A stretch of 64,000 nt of DNA, from assembly GCA_025506515.1 (NCBI GenBank), contig CM046451.1, forward strand, positions 47,627,212-47,691,211, given 5' to 3'. The position numbers and the translations under genes were made by a program. Shown here in pieces: positions 58,691-64,000 of the stretch (position 1 is the stretch's first letter; the number at the start of each line of letters is the position of its first letter). The notes beneath the pieces were generated by a model that worked only from the letters and a program-made list of their open reading frames with translations, searched no databases and was not told where the DNA came from. This DNA is from Flaveria trinervia. Its lineage: Eukaryota; Streptophyta; Magnoliopsida; Asterales; Asteraceae.

Positions 58691-61600
58691 GGTTTCATTG
58701 ATAAAGTTTTATTACCATCATTCCATAATGGTAATTTGAATTTGCATTGTTATTGAGTGAATAAGAACTTTTTCTTGTTCTTTTGCAACATTTATCGTTG
58801 CCTTGATTCTAAACAAGAAACATGAGGATCAAGGTTGGTATTTGGATCTTATATTGGATTTTGTATGCTAGAGTGTGTGAAGATGGTGGTAGAGCGCTTT
58901 GAATGAGTTTAATAAGGAGTGGAACGATTTTAAGGGTGATTTGTATGGTCTCGTGCTTGGTTTTATAACGGTTTTTAAACTCTACGTATATTGTTTCATT
59001 TCTAATTTTAAGTGTCATTTCTGTTATCCTTATGTTTGGATTTGATTAAGTTAGTTCAAGAGGGTGTTAGGAACGAATATACATAGGAATGCATGTTGTT
59101 ACACGAAGTAAATACAATCCAAGCTAGAAGTATTGCTATTAACATCTTGTGTATGTACTGGTTCTCCATGCATTATGTTAAGCTTAAGAGACAACGAGGT
59201 TGCACAAATCTATGCTCGCATAATTTGAGTAAAATAAGTTAATCTAAAATTTTTTATCCTTGGACCATGGTTTGATTTCTTATTCATTGTTCACACATTT
59301 GGTTTCATTAATAAAGTTTGATTACCATCATTCCATAATGGTAATTTGAATTTGGATTGTTATTGAGTGAATAAGAACTTTTTCTTGTACTTTTGCAACA
59401 TTTATGGTTGCCTTGATTCTAAACAAGAAACATGATGATAAGAGTTGGTATTTGGATTCGTTATATTGGATTTTGTATGCTAGAGTGTTTGAAGATGGTG
59501 GTATAGAGTTTTGAATGAGTTTAGTAAGGAGGGATCGATTTTACGGGTGAATTGTATGGTCTCGTGCTTGGTTTTATAACGGTTTAAACTCTATGTGTAT
59601 TGTTTCATTTACGAATTTTAAGTGTCATTTCGGTTATCCTTAGTTTGAATTTGATTAAATTAGTTCAAGAGGGTTAAGAAACGAATATACATAGGAATGC
59701 ACGTTGTTACGAGAAGTAAAAACATCCGTGCTTGAAGTATTGCTATTAACATTCTTGTGTATGTACTTTGTTCCCATGCATTATGTTAAGCTTTCGAGAC
59801 AACTACAATGCACAAATCTATACTCGCATAATTTGAGTAAAATACTAGTTAATCAGAAATTTTTTAATCTTGGACCATGGTTTGATTTCTTATTCATTGT
59901 TCACACATTTGGTTTCATTAATATAGTTTGATTACCATGGTTCCATAATCATAATTTAATTTTGGATTGTTATTGAGTGAATACAAACTTTTTCTTGTTC
60001 TTTTGCAACATTTATCATTGCCTCGATTCTAAACAAGAAACATTAGGATCAAGAGTTAGTATTTGGATTCGGTTTATTGGATTTTGTATGCTAGAGTGTT
60101 TGAAGATGGTGGTAGAGCGTTTTGAATGAGTTAGTAAGGAGTGGAACGATTTTAACGGTGATTTGTATGGTCTCGTGCTTGGTTTTATAACGGTTTAAAC
60201 TCTACGTACATTGTTTCATTTTCGAATTTTAAGTGTCCTTTCTGTTATACTTATGTTTGGATTTGATTAAATTAGTTCAAGAGGGTGTTAAGAAATAATA
60301 TATCATAGGAATACACGTTGTTACGGGAAGTAAAAACAATCCGTTCTAGAAGTATTGCTATTTAACATTCTTCTGTATGTACTTTATTCCCCATGCATTA
60401 TGTTAAGCTTTCGAGACAACTAGGTTGCTCAAATCTATACTTGCATAATTTGAGTAAATTACAAGTTAATCTAAAAAATTTTAATGTTGGACCATGGTTT
60501 GATTTCTTATTCATTGTTCACACATTCGGTTTCATTAATAAAGTTTGATTACCATCGTTCCATAGTGGTAATTTGATTTGGATTTTTATTGAGTGAATAC
60601 AAACTTTTTCTTGTTGTTTTGCAACATTTATCGTCGCCTCGATTCTAAACAAGAAACATGAGGATCCAAAGTAAGTATTTGTATTCGTTATATTGCATTT
60701 TGTATGCTAGAATGTTTGAAGATGGTGGTAGAGCGTTTTGAATGAGTTTAGTAAGGAATGGATCGATTTTAAGGGTGAATTGTATTGTCTCGTGCTTGGT
60801 TTTATAACGGTTTAAACTCGACGTGATTGTTTCATTTACGAATTTTAAGTGTCATTTCGGTAATCCTTATGTTTGGATTTAATTAAATTAGATCAAAAGG
60901 GTGTTAAGAAACGAATATACATAGGAATGCACGTTGTTACGAGAAGTAAAAACAATCCGTGCTTGAAGTATTGCTATTTAACATTCTTGTGTATGTACTT
61001 TGTTCTCCATGCATTATGTTAAGCTTTCGAGACAACTACAATGCACAAATCTATACTCGCATAATTTGAGTAAAATACTAGTTAATCAGAAATTTTTTAA
61101 TCTTGGACCATGGTTTGATTTCTTATTCATTGTTCACACATTTGGTTTCATTAATATAGTTTGATTACCATGGTTCCATAATCATAATTTGAATTTGGAT
61201 TGTTATTGAGTGAATACAAACTTTTTCTTGTTCTTTTGCAACATTTATCATTGCCTCGATTCTAAACAAGAAACATTAGGATCAAGAGTTAGTATTTGGA
61301 TTCGGTTTATTGGATTTTGTATGCTAGAGTGTTTGAAGATGGTGGTAGAGCGTTTTGAATGAGTTTAGTAAGGAGTGGAACGATTTTAACGGTGATTTGT
61401 ATGGTCTCGTGCTTGGTTTTATAACGGTTTAAACTCTACGTACATTGTTTCATTTTCGAATTTTAAGTGTCCTTTCTGTTATACTTATGTTTGGATTTGA
61501 TTAAATTAGTTCAAGAGGGTGTTAAGAAATGAATATACATAGGAATACACGTGTTACGGGAAGTAAAAACAATCCGTTCTAGAAGTATTGCTATTTACAT

Positions 61601-64000
61601 TCTTGTGTATGTACTTTATTCCCCATGCATTATGTTAAGCTTTCGAGACAACTAGGTTGCTCAAATCTATACTTGCATATTTGAGTAAATTACAAGTTAA
61701 TCTAAAAATTTTAATGTTGGACCATGGTTTGATTTCTTATTCATTGTTCACACATTCGGTTTCATTAATAAAGTTTGATTACCATCGTTCCATAGTGGTA
61801 ATTTGAATTTGGATTTTTATTGAGTGAATACAAACTTTTTCTTGTTGTTTTGCAACATTTATCGTCGCCTCGATTCTAAACAAGAAACATGAGGATCCAA
61901 AGTAAGTATTTGTATTCGTTATATTGCATTTTGTATGCTAGAATGTTGAAGATGGTGGTAGAGCGTTTTGAATGAGTTTAGTAAGGAATGGATCGATTTT
62001 AAGGGTGAATTGTATTGTCTCGTGCTTGGTTTTATAACGGTTTAAACTCGACGTGTATTGTTTCATTTACGAATTTTAAGTGTCATTTCGGTAATCCTTA
62101 TGTTTGGATTTAATTAAATTAGATCAAAAGGGTGTTAAGAAACGAATATACATAGGAATGCACGTTGTTACGGGAAGTAAAAACAATCCGTGCTTGAAGT
62201 ATTGCTATTTAACATTCTTGTGTATGTACTTTGTTCTGCACGCATTATGTTAAGCTTAAGAGAAAACTAGGTTGCACAAATCTATACTCGCATAATTTGA
62301 GTAAAATACAAGTTAATCTAAATTTTTTTAATCTTAGACCATGGTCTGATTTCTTATTCATTGTTCACACATTTGGTTTCATTAATAAAGTTTGATTACG
62401 ATCGTTCCATAATGGTAATTTGAATTTGGATATTTATTGAGTGAATACGAACTTTTTTCTTGTTCTTTTGCAACATTTATCGTTGCCTCTATTCTAAACA
62501 AGAAACATGATGATCAAGAGTTGGTATTTGGATTCGTTATGTTGGATTTTGTATGCTTGAGTATTTGAAGATGGTGGTTGAGAGTTTTGAATGAGTTTAG
62601 TAAGGAGTGGGTCGATTTTACGGGTAAATTGTATGGTCTCATTCTTGGTTTTATAACGGTTTTAACTCGTGTATTGTTTCATTTACGAATTTTAAGTGTC
62701 ATATCGGTTATCCTTATGTTTGGATTTGAGTAAATATATAAAGAGAGTGTCAAGAAACGAATATACATAGGAATGCATGTTGTTACGAGAAGTAAAAACA
62801 ATCCGTGCTAGAAGTATTGCTATTTAACATTCTTGTGTATGTACTTTGTTCTCCATGCATTATGTAAGCTTTCGAGACAACTAGGTTGCACAAATCTATA
62901 CTCGCATAATTTGAGTAAAATACAAGTTAATCTAAATTTTTTTAATCTTGGACCATGGTTTGATTTCTTAATCATTGTTCACACATTGGTTTCATTAATA
63001 AAGTTTAATTACCATCATTCCATAATGGTAATTTGAATTGGATTGTTATTGAGTGAATAAGAATTTTTCTTGTTCTTTTGCAACATTATTGTTGTCTCGA
63101 TTCTAAACAAGAAACATGAGGATCAAGAGTTAGTATTTGGATTCTTTATATTGCATTTTGTATGCTGGAGTGTTTGAAGATGGTGGTAGAGCGTTTTGAA
63201 TGAGTTTGGTAAAGAGTGGATCGATTTTATGGGTGATTTGTATGGTCTCGTGCTTGTTTTAGATCAGTTTAAACTCTACGTGTCTTGTTTTATTTACGAA
63301 TTTTAAATGTAATTTCGGTTATCCTTATGTTTGGATTTGATTAAATCAAGAGAGTGTAAGAAACGAATATAAATAGGAATGCACGTTGTTACGGGAAGTA
63401 AAAACAATCCGTGTTAGAAGTATTGCTACTTAACGTTCTTGTGTATGTACTTTGTTCTCCATGCATTATGTAAAGCTTTCAAGACAACTAGGTTGCACAA
63501 ATCTATACTCGCATAATTTGAGTATATACAAGTTAATCTAAAAAATTTTAATCTTGAACCATGGTGGATTTCTTATTCATTGTTCTCACATTTGGTCATT
63601 AAAAAACTTTGATTACCATCGTTCCATAATGGTAATTTGAATTTGGATTTTTATTGAGTGATACAAACTTTTCTTGTTCTTTTGCAACATTTATCGTTAC
63701 CTCGATTCTAAGCAAGAAACATGAGGATCAAAAGTAAGTATTGTATTCGTTATATTGAATTTTGTATGCTAGAATGTTTGAAGATGGTGGTAGAGCGTTT
63801 TGAAGAGTTTAGTAAGGAATGGATCGATTTTAAGGGTGAAATGTATTGTCTCGTGCTTGGTTTTATAACGGTTTAAACTCTACGTGTATTGTTTCATTTA
63901 CGAATTTCAAGTGTCATTTCGGTTATCCTTATGTTTTGATTTGATTAAATTAGATCAAGAGAGTGTCAAGAAACGAATATACATAGGAATGCATGTTGTT
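58691..64000 (+). repeat. Satellite array, about 8.6 monomers (plus orientation), to right edge
   Basis: The word GGTTTCATTAATAAAG recurs at 58691, 59301, 59911, 60528, 61144, 61758, 62375, 62988 and (shortened) 63594, so the period is 606-617 bp. A two-monomer block recurs 1233 bp apart (CTACAATGC at 59802 and 61035). The array continues beyond the window. Confidence 0.95.

Overview
The window is plant repeat DNA with no host gene that I can recognise. Plant-type LTR retrotransposons primed by initiator tRNA-Met (Ty1/copia of an Angela-like lineage, another Copia element with an extra 3' ORF, and Ty3/gypsy of the Tekay/Del chromovirus type) sit in and beside a long tandem satellite. This points to pericentromeric or other constitutive heterochromatin of a flowering plant. 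The Tekay polyprotein style resembles those common in Asteraceae, but I cannot fix the species from sequence alone.

Layout. 1-2515: 3' end of a plus-strand Copia element (element 1: decayed 3' ORF, polypurine tract, 3' LTR). It lies inside the protease part of a minus-strand Angela-like element (element A, 2516-6095: gag/protease, leader, 5' LTR). Element A lies in the leader of a plus-strand Angela-like element (element B, 6096-17587). B is also split by two Gypsy-type solo LTRs with clean 5-bp target duplications (6424-8530 and 14016-16460). From 17588 a satellite with a monomer of about 615 bp begins. It is interrupted by a Gypsy block (20331-30441: an old LTR containing a decayed Tekay-like element, element G), by a minus-strand Angela solo LTR (31450-32465) and by a third Angela-like element (element C, 51385-58690). 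The satellite runs in one orientation up to about 39904 and in the opposite orientation from there to the right edge.

How the parts relate. The order of insertion can be read from the nesting: satellite first, then B and the outer Gypsy LTR; later A and the solo LTRs into B, and element 1 into A. C is probably young: its 102-bp 5' LTR remnant is identical to its 3' LTR. B and G carry many stops of the C-to-T or G-to-A kind expected from methylation decay. C instead carries almost only single-base deletions, which looks more like residual read-consensus error than decay.

The most interesting signals are not genes: hairpin-forming dyads in every satellite monomer that coincide with three of four insertion sites and with the orientation switch; a 9-bp palindrome phased at about 20 bp in the element 1 LTR; conserved hairpins and a triple 22-nt repeat in Angela leaders; and related GCGA-nTGA motif arrays amplified separately in four Gypsy LTR families.
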